Of a stretch of DNA of 64,000 nt, positions 16,497 to 25,237 are shown piece by piece. Positions within the stretch are counted from its first letter, which is position 1; the number at the start of each line of letters is the position of its first letter. The notes beneath the pieces were generated by a model. That model worked only from the letters and a program-made list of their open reading frames with translations. It searched no databases and had not been told where the DNA came from. The DNA comes from a virus, in the IMG/VR virus record IMGVR_UViG_3300046507_000667, positions 124,001 through 188,000 of that record; one strand, 5' to 3'. Both the position numbers and the translations under genes were made by a program.

Positions 16497-17066
16497 TTAA
16501 CGAAGCTTAAGCGGACCTGATTCTTTCTTACTATTAAAGACAGCTTGAGTCTTATCCGTAGTAACGATATCATATTCAGCAAGATCAATTTTTGGATAAC
16601 CTGCCATAGACAGCAGCTTACCCTTCCAGAAATAACCTAGATTTGTTTCATAGTTACGCTTTTGATCAAGAAGACGAGTCTGACCATTCTGGAATTCATC
16701 ACGACCTGCAATGATTACTTCTTGAATCTTACGATATAGAGTAGCATCTAGTGTAGGATTCTGTTCCTTAATAGCTTGAAAGACTGCCTTGGAACCATCC
16801 TTACCATAACGACCACTAATAGCCGCAGATGTTACCTTATTGATATCATCACGATACATTTCAGGTACTTGTGCAACCTCCATGACCTTTTGAGTATAGG
16901 TTGCATAGATATTTTGGTTATTCTTATAAGTTGCCTTGATGCCTTGTTCAGCCGAATTACCATAATTGCTTGCTGACACATATGACATAAAGAGAAATGC
17001 AAATACAACAAATAGTGCTACGATGATAACTACTGCGCTTGTTGCAATACCTTGTTGCTTTTTCAT
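16497..17066 (-). CDS. LemA-like membrane-anchored protein (189 aa)
   Basis: ATG 17066 follows AGGAAAGAAAATC. A basic N-terminus (KKQQG) and one transmembrane helix (about residues 10-31) precede a helical soluble domain. The layout and the segments VMEVAQVPEMYRDDI, ISGRYG and the C-terminal region resemble bacterial LemA-family proteins, which are N-terminally anchored helical-bundle proteins with helices facing the periplasm. The preceding gene is TPM-like, and LemA and TPM proteins are a common bacterial pair. The match is by motif and context, not alignment. Confidence 0.55.
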   Translation of the reverse strand: MKKQQGIATSAVVIIVALFVVFAFLFMSYVSASNYGNSAEQGIKATYKNNQNIYATYTQKVMEVAQVPEMYRDDINKVTSAAISGRYGKDGSKAVFQAIKEQNPTLDATLYRKIQEVIIAGRDEFQNGQTRLLDQKRNYETNLGYFWKGKLLSMAGYPKIDLAEYDIVTTDKTQAVFNSKKESGPLKLR

Positions 17067-17086
17067 GATTTTCTTTCCTATTAATA

Positions 17087-18133
17087 TTATTTACTACGAA
17101 CGTATATGAGATTGAGGAAAAATGCTACGGCAAGAATAATACCATCTACAATCCACACCCATACAGGGAATGACTCTTCTGACTCAAGATATTTAAAATC
17201 TTTCATATGCTTACGCTGAAAGCTTTCAATAATATTCTTTCGAATAGCTCGATCAATATCAATATATTTATTGATATCACCGATATCTTGAATTTCATCA
17301 GCTAATTTAGTCTTGAAAAGCTGATTATCAGTCCAACTGAGTATCTTTACCCAATTAATAGTTGAGTTGGTTGCGCTCATTACTACAATTACATCATTCT
17401 TCTTACCACCTAACCATGCATGTTTGAGTGCATAGAAATAATCACCATCTTTTACATCAGTGATATAGACAACGACATTCACCTGCTTTTGAGGACCAAT
17501 ATCGCTAAGAATAAATGAAATATCCTTAGCCCATTCACTTTGATTAGGTACACTTACACCTGAACCAAGTACCCGACTAATCTTATAATAATCATAAATT
17601 GAATCAGGATAAGGAATAATGGTCTTCTTATATTTTTCAAATGCAGCTTTTTCTGCTGAAGCATTGAATAGCGATTCAGGTGATGCCTTAATATAGTTAG
17701 TGTAATAATGATCACATGCAGCAGGTTCACCAATTACAATACGGTCATATCGTTTTGGTATACGACGTGGACTATCCGTTGTACCTACTTTAATATCACC
17801 AACTGTAGTATAAGCATGCCAATTATACTCATCAACATGCCGCCAACAAGTTTGGCAACTGCCTTTGCTATCACAATTACAAGGATATGACTCATCATAT
17901 GAATCATCTGTCATACCCTTGCTAGTTACTTCACCATTCCAAATCTCAATATCACGAGTTTGATACCCGAGACCAAAGACTAAGAATGCTACAGAAATCA
18001 TCATTACAAGTATATTTAATGCTATTGCTGCTCTTGGATCACGATAACGTCCAGTATTCTTTACTGACCATATCATGAACCCAACAATGATCAAAATATT
18101 GACCATGATGATGAAAAACTTAATGGCGTTCAT
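17087..18133 (-). CDS. TPM-domain-like membrane protein (348 aa)
   Basis: ATG 18133 directly follows the upstream stop and has GAAGGAATG upstream. Two N-terminal helices (about residues 4-22 and 37-56) lead to a large domain with a Cys cluster (CNC..C..C around residues 84-92) and a C-terminal helix (about 322-343). The central part, with VNVVVYITDVKDGDYF, ALKHAWLGGKKNDVIVVMSA and a following helix, fits the fold pattern of TPM (YgcG-type) domains. Coupling to a LemA-like gene supports this. The Cys cluster is extra and may bind metal or form disulphides. Confidence 0.5.
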   Translation of the reverse strand: MNAIKFFIIMVNILIIVGFMIWSVKNTGRYRDPRAAIALNILVMMISVAFLVFGLGYQTRDIEIWNGEVTSKGMTDDSYDESYPCNCDSKGSCQTCWRHVDEYNWHAYTTVGDIKVGTTDSPRRIPKRYDRIVIGEPAACDHYYTNYIKASPESLFNASAEKAAFEKYKKTIIPYPDSIYDYYKISRVLGSGVSVPNQSEWAKDISFILSDIGPQKQVNVVVYITDVKDGDYFYALKHAWLGGKKNDVIVVMSATNSTINWVKILSWTDNQLFKTKLADEIQDIGDINKYIDIDRAIRKNIIESFQRKHMKDFKYLESEESFPVWVWIVDGIILAVAFFLNLIYVRSK

Positions 18134-18568
18134 TTACATTCCTTCATTAAGGAACCTGCTGATTTTTGTTAATTTTCTACAGAACCAATCAAGTTGTATA
18201 TCATCTATATCTGCAAGATTGCCCTTGTAAATATAGTAGCCAATCTTAAGATTGACATGAAACTTGTAACGCTCTTCAATTGGTACTGCTAGGGTTATTG
18301 TATGACCTTTAGAATAATCAAAGATTTTATCATGGTCATCAATAATTCTTAGATTAAATACTTTCTCATCCCTTAAAGCTTTCAAAAAGTCAAGATAGGC
18401 TAAGAATTCCAATTCTTTTTCACTATCATGCTCAGCCATAAAGAATAGCTCTATATAGTCATACTTAGAGATACGACTATATAGAATTTGGTTCAGAAAC
18501 CAACACCAATGACAAAACTTGAAAAGCTTTTTACCTGAAATCTTTTTTAGTTTATTTAAGTGGAACAT
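18134..18568 (-). CDS. Unknown protein (144 aa)
   Basis: ATG 18568 lies next to the upstream stop (18571); no clear ribosome site is visible, so expression may depend on coupling. An alternative start is Met44 (about 18439). The N-terminal part is basic and aromatic with an HWCWF patch; the rest is mixed and acidic. No family recognised. It is a member of the LemA/TPM operon. Confidence 0.55.
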   Translation of the reverse strand: MFHLNKLKKISGKKLFKFCHWCWFLNQILYSRISKYDYIELFFMAEHDSEKELEFLAYLDFLKALRDEKVFNLRIIDDHDKIFDYSKGHTITLAVPIEERYKFHVNLKIGYYIYKGNLADIDDIQLDWFCRKLTKISRFLNEGM

Positions 18569-18570
18569 GA

Positions 18571-18861
18571 TTAATTAAATGCAATACGTCCTTGGAAGGA
18601 ACGAGCTAGGAAAAGAACTAAATTAGCTTTAAGTTCTTTAATAGTCAAGAAACCATCAACAACTTGCCCTTTATTAACTTGAATAAGCAGTGAATCAATT
18701 TCCATTTTAAAAGCATCGTCACGTTGATAACTTCTAGGACAAAGATACATATGGCCTTCACGTTGCTCTTTAGGCTTCTTTGCATCCTCTAGAATTTCAA
18801 TGAAGAATTTTTGAATTGCTTCATATTCCATTGCTTCTTTTGCAATAGGCAACAAGCTCAT
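18571..18861 (-). CDS. Unknown helical protein (96 aa)
   Basis: ATG 18861 overlaps the upstream stop by 4 nt. Soluble helical product with many Glu and Lys. No recognised domain. It is the second gene of the operon leading to the LemA/TPM pair. Confidence 0.65.
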   Translation of the reverse strand: MSLLPIAKEAMEYEAIQKFFIEILEDAKKPKEQREGHMYLCPRSYQRDDAFKMEIDSLLIQVNKGQVVDGFLTIKELKANLVLFLARSFQGRIAFN

Positions 18862-19187
18862 TTTAAAAGTTCCTTTAAATAAAGATTAACTGCAACAACG
18901 GTCTGTTTTGCACGACTAGGTCTCGGATATTCTTTAATAGTTTTATAGTGAATATCATCTATGAAGACTTGCCTAGGTTTATTACCATAAATTCTACCCG
19001 GATGAGTCTTTGTGCTAGTCTGTATAAAGATTTCATTACGTTTAAAACCACCACTAATAGGTGGTCTTTGCTTAGGATGTCCTTCATATTCAAGCATACT
19101 CATTGAATCGAGTACAATCTTTGGAATATCTGGATTACCCATAGATTCATTAACGATCTTGGCAAATTCTTCTACTGTGATATCCAT
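18858..19187 (-). CDS. Unknown small basic protein (109 aa)
   Basis: ATG 19187 follows a weak TATAGG site just beyond the sbcC-like gene's terminator. The product has a basic middle with PPISGG, GRIYGNKPRQ and RPSRAKQ patches. No family recognised. It is the first gene of a tightly coupled operon (4-nt overlap with the next). Confidence 0.65.
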   Translation of the reverse strand: MDITVEEFAKIVNESMGNPDIPKIVLDSMSMLEYEGHPKQRPPISGGFKRNEIFIQTSTKTHPGRIYGNKPRQVFIDDIHYKTIKEYPRPSRAKQTVVAVNLYLKELLK

Positions 19188-19204
19188 AATTTACCTATAA
19201 AAAT

Positions 19205-19235
19205 ATCCGTAAGAATCACATAGACTCTTACGGAT
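19205..19235. terminator. Terminator hairpin downstream of the SbcC-like gene
   Basis: Perfect 10-bp stem ATCCGTAAGA/TCTTACGGAT followed on the minus strand by ATATTTTTATAG. This stem differs from the recurrent CCCTATACC class. Confidence 0.8.
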
Positions 19236-19246
19236 CATAGAAATAT

Positions 19247-22009
19247 TTAGAACTCGAAGACTACATCTTTATTATTCATAAAGAGTTCATCATCCTTATC
19301 TACCGTATTACCGGGAAGTAAAATTAATGCTGCTCGACTTGCCATAAATGCATCATTGTGAGTAATAATGAAACATTGCTCACTATCAAGAGAATCAAGC
19401 TGTCTATCAAGAATTTCTGTAAATGCTGCACGATTCTTTTTATCTAGCTCTGCATCAATTTCATCAAGACATGCAATATTATAACCATTGGTAGATGATT
19501 TAATAGCTTCACTCACAATACCTAGTGATAGTGAAGTCTTTACCATTGAAATTTCACCTTGTGAGCATTCTTTGATATCATCGCCATTCTTTACCCCATT
19601 CTTATAAACTGGAATAGAGAATTCTGTATCTGAAATAGCAAAATCAATAATAAAGTTACCCTTGAATGCCATATTCAATAGGCGATTAGTATTAGTCTTG
19701 ATAGCCTCAAGATATTGACCTACTAGTACTAGAGGAATACCAGACTTAATATCTAGTGAATCTTTAATCAATGATAGCTTTAGCTTGCGAGCATTCAATG
19801 AAGTCAAACGAGTTTCATATTCTTCAATACGACTTGCATCAAGACGAAGCTTAGCTAAAATTTTCTCAGCTTCTTCAAGAGCTTCAGTATAACTTTCTAG
19901 CTCTTCAGCAATTTCTGATCGATTACTTTTATATCCTTCAATTTCATCGATAAGCTTTTGATTCTGAGCAGCCTGAGCATCTAATTTTTTCTTTTCAGCC
20001 TTAGCTAAATTGATTTGATGTAGATGTTCCTGAAGGTTTTGAAGAGTTGTAACGACATCTTGAACACGAGTAATACGATGCTTTAACTCATCATGATCTG
20101 GAGCTAGTTCATCAATAATGACTTTTTGCTTATGGATCTTTTCATCAAGTGCTTTAATTTGTGCATTGATGAGAGTTACTGCAGCATCATTTTGGCTATA
20201 TTTAGCAATATCTAATTCTGCACGACTAATAGAATTCTTCCACTTATTGATTTCTTTAGTCTTATAAAGAGCATCTAGCACCTCTTGTTGAGGCTTGATA
20301 TAGTCTCTATCAATTACAGCCGAATTAGCTTCAATAGCTAGACGAGTAAAATCAATATCTTCAGAAGGTGGCTTATTATTCTCAATTCGCTTAAGATATT
20401 TGAGATATGATGCTACTTGAGTATATTGACTTTTAATAGTTCTTTTAGCTGCACGATTAGAGCTAATGATTTTATCATTTTCTTCAACTAACTCTCGTGC
20501 ATTATCACTCGATAGGCTATGAATATACTCAGTTACTTTACAATCTTCACCGAGATTACATTCTGGCATATCATCGATGATCTGAGAAACTGCTTGAGAT
20601 TTACCAAGTAATTCTGCATTTTGCTTGGTTAGCGCTTCAATCTGAGTATCTAAAGTTTCTAGTTCAGTATCCCATGTTTCTAAGAACTTTTCACAACGTT
20701 CAATAGCTCGCTTAACTATCAATGCCGAACGTGATTCATCAATATCATAATAGATATCATCAATCAATTCCTGATTCATATCAGGTCGTTCAATAGCTAC
20801 TAAAGATGATAGAGTATTTAATTCAGCAATAAGTTTACTCAGTGAAGTAATAGCATCTTCTAATTCATCTTCCTGTTCAAACTCAGGAATTTCATATTCA
20901 TTACTAATGAACCATTGAGTAACATTCTCCAGCTTAACTTTATATGAGTCTAGAAGCTCATTAAGCTTATGGAGTTCTCGTTGAGCATTATCTGGAGCCA
21001 ACTTTTTACGATCAGTATCAAGCTGCTTTTGTTCATTGACATGGGAGTTATAAACTTGCTGTGCAGTTTGAATCTTGACTGCTAGTTCAGATACTTTTTC
21101 TTTATACTTAGTAATATTTTCTGAACGAGTCTTAATTTCTTCAGCAAGCTGTTCTTTAGTTACTTCACCATCAGGAAAAAGCTTTTTATACTTGGTAATG
21201 ATAGCTTCAGCACCTGCCTCATGCTGATTAATAGTACTTGTAATATCAGCTAATGCTTCTTTTAGCTTATCAAACTCCTCACTTTTCTCATTGAACTCAG
21301 CAAGCTTTAGCTTAATAACTTCAAGCTTTGCAGCAATCCTTGCAATAGTAGCTTTATACTTCTTGATCGTAGTCTCTTGAATGATACTATTCTTTTCAAT
21401 TGTAGATTTATCTTCAAGCTTAGCACTCTCATCTACAATGAACTTGATATCACGAGTTACATCAGTTAGACGCTGAGACACATTCTTATATGCAACTAAG
21501 AATGGCTCTACATCTGGAGTAAAATTACCGATGAAAGATTTACGAGCAGTTGAGATAAGATCAATGAAATTATCTGATTGACTACCAATCTTTAGCAGCT
21601 TAAAGAAATCTTTCGATACACCAAGATGGTTTAGTACAGCTTCAACAAAGCCTGTTACATTACCTGCTGGATTTAGATCTTCTTCAGTACCATCAGAATA
21701 AACCTTCTTAATGAATGACTTATTCTTCTTTGGCATCATATGGTGATGAATCTTGTAAACTACATCATCATCAATAATATCGATCTCTTTCTCACCAGTT
21801 TTACCATCAATGATGATCTTTTTACGATCATCAAAGGTATCAATGAAAGGGGTCAGAGCCGACATAATAGTAGATTTTCCGCTACCATTTTGACCTAATA
21901 GCAGAATCTTACGGCATTCAGTCTTAGTAAAGTCGAGTTCAATCTCAAAACGACTCATACCACTGTAAATACCAATGTAATTCTTAAGCTTCATACGTCC
22001 AATGCGCAT
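19247..22009 (-). CDS. SbcC/Rad50-family ATPase (T4 gp46-like)
   Basis: ATG 22009 is preferred over the upstream in-frame start at 22030 because AAAGGAAAGC precedes it; the product is 920 aa. It has Walker A GQNGSGKST at residues 39-47, long heptad-rich coiled coils, a signature-like ECSQGEISM near the C-terminus, Walker B with CLDEIDAELD and an H-loop IITHND. It should work with the SbcD-like nuclease (51949-53208) in end processing and recombination. The central hook position shows ECNLGEDC (CX5C) instead of the usual CXXC. Confidence 0.9.
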   Translation of the reverse strand: MRIGRMKLKNYIGIYSGMSRFEIELDFTKTECRKILLLGQNGSGKSTIMSALTPFIDTFDDRKKIIIDGKTGEKEIDIIDDDVVYKIHHHMMPKKNKSFIKKVYSDGTEEDLNPAGNVTGFVEAVLNHLGVSKDFFKLLKIGSQSDNFIDLISTARKSFIGNFTPDVEPFLVAYKNVSQRLTDVTRDIKFIVDESAKLEDKSTIEKNSIIQETTIKKYKATIARIAAKLEVIKLKLAEFNEKSEEFDKLKEALADITSTINQHEAGAEAIITKYKKLFPDGEVTKEQLAEEIKTRSENITKYKEKVSELAVKIQTAQQVYNSHVNEQKQLDTDRKKLAPDNAQRELHKLNELLDSYKVKLENVTQWFISNEYEIPEFEQEDELEDAITSLSKLIAELNTLSSLVAIERPDMNQELIDDIYYDIDESRSALIVKRAIERCEKFLETWDTELETLDTQIEALTKQNAELLGKSQAVSQIIDDMPECNLGEDCKVTEYIHSLSSDNARELVEENDKIISSNRAAKRTIKSQYTQVASYLKYLKRIENNKPPSEDIDFTRLAIEANSAVIDRDYIKPQQEVLDALYKTKEINKWKNSISRAELDIAKYSQNDAAVTLINAQIKALDEKIHKQKVIIDELAPDHDELKHRITRVQDVVTTLQNLQEHLHQINLAKAEKKKLDAQAAQNQKLIDEIEGYKSNRSEIAEELESYTEALEEAEKILAKLRLDASRIEEYETRLTSLNARKLKLSLIKDSLDIKSGIPLVLVGQYLEAIKTNTNRLLNMAFKGNFIIDFAISDTEFSIPVYKNGVKNGDDIKECSQGEISMVKTSLSLGIVSEAIKSSTNGYNIACLDEIDAELDKKNRAAFTEILDRQLDSLDSEQCFIITHNDAFMASRAALILLPGNTVDKDDELFMNNKDVVFEF

Positions 22010-22048
22010 ATGCTTTCCTTTTAAAGTCATTGTACTTTTGTCAATATA

Positions 22049-22058
22049 ATAATATATT
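22049..22058 (-). promoter_or_regulatory. Promoter-like box, ATATATTAT class
   Basis: AATATATTAT on the minus strand, about 40 nt before ATG 22009. It lies in the 200-nt divergent region (22031-22234), which otherwise holds AT-rich sequence and no gene. Confidence 0.55.
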
Positions 22059-22234
22059 CCCGAAAATTCTTTAGTAATTGCTTTAAAATAATATCCAAGC
22101 TAAAATTGAATACTGAAAATTTTAAAGAAAATAAAGCAGATTTGTCACTTTCAAGTTGAAATTAACCATAGAATAGTCAAAAACTCGTTCTTAGAATGAG
22201 TCAAAAATAACTTAATTTTCTTGAAAGGAAAATC

Positions 22235-22792
22235 ATGTCAAAAAATAAGCTACTAGTCATTGGCGGTGCATCTGGTTCAGGTAAATCAACTCTTGAACGT
22301 AATCTTATCGAAGCTTATCCTGATCTATTTCATAAGCTTCAGCAAGCAACTACTCGTAAAAAGCGTGTAGGTGAACGTGATGGTGATCCATACATCTTCC
22401 TACAACCATCAGGCTTTGATCATATTCAAGATAAACTGATTGGCCGCCTTGGAGTACGTCCTAATTCACTCTTCAAAGATCGTTATGGTTCATTTCCTGA
22501 CTTTGTTGAAGGTAAGGTATCTACCATTATTCTAGCTGAAGAAGCTCTCTATGACCTTCGTGAGTCAATTGCAATAGGTGTAATTGATGCTGAAGTATAC
22601 GTACTAGGTCTTGATGTAGCTTATGAAGATTTAGCGGCTGATGCTAAACGTGAAGGTCGTGATGAATCATTCTTAGAAAAAGAACGTTCATTCTTAAAGC
22701 TTGCAAATACCGTTTATCGTAATACAAACGGTAAATATATTCAACCAAAGACAGTCGTTGCTCTTCTGCAAGACCACTTCTTCCTAGATTGA
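22235..22792 (+). CDS. Guanylate-kinase-like nucleotide kinase (185 aa)
   Basis: ATG 22235 follows GAAAGGAAAATC. Walker A GGASGSGKST is at residues 10-19, and ATTRKKRVGERDGDPYIF at about 38-55 corresponds to the nucleotide-monophosphate-binding segment of guanylate kinases. Length is close to the family norm of about 200. Reaction expected: phosphate transfer from ATP to GMP or dGMP for phage DNA synthesis. The C-terminal part is less typical, so substrate is uncertain. Terminator hairpin follows. Confidence 0.75.
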   Translation: MSKNKLLVIGGASGSGKSTLERNLIEAYPDLFHKLQQATTRKKRVGERDGDPYIFLQPSGFDHIQDKLIGRLGVRPNSLFKDRYGSFPDFVEGKVSTIILAEEALYDLRESIAIGVIDAEVYVLGLDVAYEDLAADAKREGRDESFLEKERSFLKLANTVYRNTNGKYIQPKTVVALLQDHFFLD

Positions 22793-22806
22793 ATTAAATG
22801 AAAACT

Positions 22807-22833
22807 CCCATAGTCTCTATCTGAGGCTATGGG
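22807..22833 (+). terminator. Terminator hairpin
   Basis: Stem CCCATAGTCTC/GAGGCTATGGG (one G-T pair) followed by ATTATTTTCG, downstream of the kinase-like gene. Confidence 0.8.
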
Positions 22834-22867
22834 ATTATTTTCGTATTTTTGCCTTGGAACATTCATA

Positions 22868-22895
22868 TAGTTTAAGTTTGTCTATATTTAAACTA
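22868..22895. promoter_or_regulatory. Dyad in leader of the 22934 gene
   Basis: TAGTTTAA (22868-22875) and TTAAACTA (22888-22895) are complementary around a 12-nt centre, about 40 nt before the start codon. It could be an operator or leader hairpin. Confidence 0.4.
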
Positions 22896-22933
22896 AGTTC
22901 GGAAGTAATTCCTAATCTATGAAGGAGAGGTAT

Positions 22934-23239
22934 ATGTTAGGTGCTCTTAAGCAACTACTGGCTAAGATTTTTAAGCTCTTTGGCCGTAAACAGCCTCTCG
23001 AACCTGTCATTGATAGCACTGCCGATAAGGTAATTGCTGCCGTTGATAAGGTAGAGAAGGTTGTGGATGAAGCTGTAGCTACAGAAAAAGTTCTCGCTCC
23101 TGTTATTGGTACAATTTCACCAGTAGCTGGAAAGGTAGCTGATGCTGTTGTTGCTGCTGAACCTGTTGTAGATGCTGCTACTTCTAGTGTTAAATCTTTA
23201 GCTCAAGCAGTTAAAGATGCACCTGATGCAGTTGCATAA
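22934..23239 (+). CDS. Small Ala/Val-rich helical protein (101 aa)
   Basis: ATG 22934 follows GAAGGAGAGGT, the strongest ribosome site in this part; the upstream in-frame ATG at 22919 overlaps it. A short amphipathic N-terminal helix (LKQLLAKIFKLFG) is followed by a run of Ala, Val, Lys and Asp repeats that could form long amphipathic helices. No family recognised; membrane-surface or structural roles are both possible. Confidence 0.65.
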   Translation: MLGALKQLLAKIFKLFGRKQPLEPVIDSTADKVIAAVDKVEKVVDEAVATEKVLAPVIGTISPVAGKVADAVVAAEPVVDAATSSVKSLAQAVKDAPDAVA

Positions 23240-23254
23240 GTAGTGAAGTAATCT

Positions 23255-23278
23255 AGGAGGGATAGAAATATCCCTTCT
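23255..23278 (+). terminator. Terminator hairpin
   Basis: Stem AGGAGGGATA/TATCCCTTCT with a GAAA tetraloop, followed by TTTTCTCTTTTTG, between the small Ala/Val-rich gene and phoH. Confidence 0.85.
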
Positions 23279-23316
23279 TTTCTCTTTTTGTTTTACCTTT
23301 TAATGTAGGTGATATC

Positions 23317-24108
23317 ATGGGCGCACGGGCAAAGCGGAGAACCAGAGGTAACGAAAACTTTGATGAACAAGGTGGATTTCAAAAATCACAGCGAGTTCAA
23401 CGAGGTCAGAAACAAACTTCCAATTCACAAGAGTATACTAATAGAGATCCTCGTGAAACAGACTTCCGTATTAAGTTTCAGCCTAAAACTGAACGTCAGC
23501 AAGATATGGTTGTTGGTATCGAAATGTCTACAGTTACAATTGGTATTGGTCCCGCTGGTACAGGTAAGACTGCAGTAGGTACATTTAAAGCTGCGGAATT
23601 TCTGCACAAGAGAAGAGTCAAACAGATTATTTTAACCCGTCCAATTGTTGAAATCGGTAAAACTATTGGTCACTTACCCGGAGATGTAAACGAGAAATAT
23701 GCGCCATATCTCGTGCCTTTCAAAGAACATCTTGTCCAAGCATTTGGTCCTAGCGGTTTCGAAGCCAGACTAGGTAAAACTATTCTACCTCTTGCAATCA
23801 ATTTCATCCAAGGTCATACTTGGGATGATGCTTTTGTATTGATTGATGAAGCACAAAACATGACTGAACAAGAAATGTATATGCTTCTTACTCGTATTGG
23901 TGTGAATACACATGTGGTTATCACAGGTGATACAAAACAGACAGCTACTGGTGCGCTTAAGCGTGACAATGGCCTTGCTGACCTAATGAGCCGACTTGGT
24001 AATTCAGGTCTATTTGATGAAAATGAAATTACAACTATTCGCTTCACAAGCGATGATATTGTACGTTCAGAATTTGTTAAAAAGATCGTCAAGATGTATG
24101 ATGAATAA
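23317..24108 (+). CDS. phoH: PhoH-like P-loop ATPase
   Basis: ATG 23317 follows a weak TAGGTG site. After a basic, Gln-rich N-terminal tail (1-48) comes the PhoH ATPase core: Walker A GPAGTGKT at residues 78-85, a TRPIVE/GHLPGD segment, Walker B VLIDEAQNM at about 172-180, and VITGDTKQ. This matches PhoH proteins, common in large lytic phages, whose biochemical role in infection is still unclear (RNA-related helicase activity is proposed for the family). Length of 263 aa is typical. Confidence 0.93.
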   Translation: MGARAKRRTRGNENFDEQGGFQKSQRVQRGQKQTSNSQEYTNRDPRETDFRIKFQPKTERQQDMVVGIEMSTVTIGIGPAGTGKTAVGTFKAAEFLHKRRVKQIILTRPIVEIGKTIGHLPGDVNEKYAPYLVPFKEHLVQAFGPSGFEARLGKTILPLAINFIQGHTWDDAFVLIDEAQNMTEQEMYMLLTRIGVNTHVVITGDTKQTATGALKRDNGLADLMSRLGNSGLFDENEITTIRFTSDDIVRSEFVKKIVKMYDE

Positions 24109-24113
24109 AATAT

Positions 24114-24142
24114 CCCCATACCTCCTTTCGGGGGTATGGGGG
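24114..24142. terminator. Bidirectional terminator hairpin, CCCCATACC variant
   Basis: Stem CCCCATACC/GGTATGGGG between the convergent phoH gene and the first tail-collar gene; followed by ATTTTATT on the plus strand and preceded by an A-rich stretch, so both directions are served. Confidence 0.85.
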
Positions 24143-24148
24143 ATTTTA

Positions 24149-25228
24149 TTAGTACTTAATCATAACAGGGAATGCAAGATTCTTAGGTACGTTCTGTGAA
24201 CCACCAGAAGCAGCAACATATACTACGTGATTATGTTGACCTGAAGCAGCTTGTCCAAGATTATGAGAATGAGCACCATCACCATAGATTGTAACATTGT
24301 GAGCATGACCACCTGCCCATGATGTCATAAATGCATAGTTGTCATAGTCAGACTTATTAGTACCCCATTGGTTTGGACCACTTGCTACACCAAATGGAGA
24401 AGCTGCATTTTCACCAAAGCCTGAATCATGTTGGTGATCGCCTACTCCACCAGCACTACCACTGTGTGTATGGTTATTTTGCCCATCAGTCCATGCACTA
24501 TGAGCATGTGAACCTTGAGCATCAGTACCACCACCATGATTATGTGAATAGAATGCTTGATCTTGCCATGAGCCTACGTTACGTGCTGGACCAACCGCAT
24601 TATTGTTGGTACCTGTAACAGTACAACGGATAAATTGACCACGACAATCTGGAAGATTGAATGTAGTTGATCCATCACCTGCACCATACATTGTACCAAT
24701 TAATGCAAAAAGTTTAGCATAAGTGGCTCGATTTACTGCTTGACCATTACAATATAACCATCCATCTGGAGCAGTTTTACCAGCATAAAACATCACCATT
24801 CCAGGAGTAATAGTAGATGATAATCTAGCCATTACCCATGCTGTAGTTGGAATCAGAGTACTATTATCACTAGGAGAAATAACCTGATTAGGATCTACAG
24901 TAGGAATACCAGTAAACTTAGGACTATCAATATTTGCTTTATTTGCAGGATTAAAATTACCTGCAGTCCAAACTACATCATTATTTACATAAAGTTGTTT
25001 GGTATTAAAGTCATAATGATAACCACCTTGAGTAGCATCTTGCCAACCGGCACCATTACTATCTTGATAATATTGTGGTGCTGGATTGAAAGGTACAATT
25101 ACTGCATTTGATAATTTATAATAACCGGTATAGTTATCTGTCTTATCAAAGAAGATCTCTCCAACTTGTACATCAGCATGGTTAGATGCAGCCGCCAAGA
25201 ATGGAGTAATAATAACACGTTCTGTCAT
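24149..25228 (-). CDS. Tail-collar-domain fibre/tip protein A (359 aa)
   Basis: ATG 25228 follows AAGGAGTTAC. An N-terminal module (about 1-110, with GEIFFD and a YVNND segment) is followed by a phage tail collar domain at about 140-200 (PDGWLYCNGQAV, YGAGDGSTTFNLPD) and a Gly/His-rich C-terminal part with seven HxH motifs. In T4 gp12 such HxH motifs bind metal inside the trimeric fibre tip. It is the third gene, in transcription order, of three tandem paralogues. Confidence 0.85.
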   Translation of the reverse strand: MTERVIITPFLAAASNHADVQVGEIFFDKTDNYTGYYKLSNAVIVPFNPAPQYYQDSNGAGWQDATQGGYHYDFNTKQLYVNNDVVWTAGNFNPANKANIDSPKFTGIPTVDPNQVISPSDNSTLIPTTAWVMARLSSTITPGMVMFYAGKTAPDGWLYCNGQAVNRATYAKLFALIGTMYGAGDGSTTFNLPDCRGQFIRCTVTGTNNNAVGPARNVGSWQDQAFYSHNHGGGTDAQGSHAHSAWTDGQNNHTHSGSAGGVGDHQHDSGFGENAASPFGVASGPNQWGTNKSDYDNYAFMTSWAGGHAHNVTIYGDGAHSHNLGQAASGQHNHVVYVAASGGSQNVPKNLAFPVMIKY

Positions 25229-25237
25229 TGTAACTCC

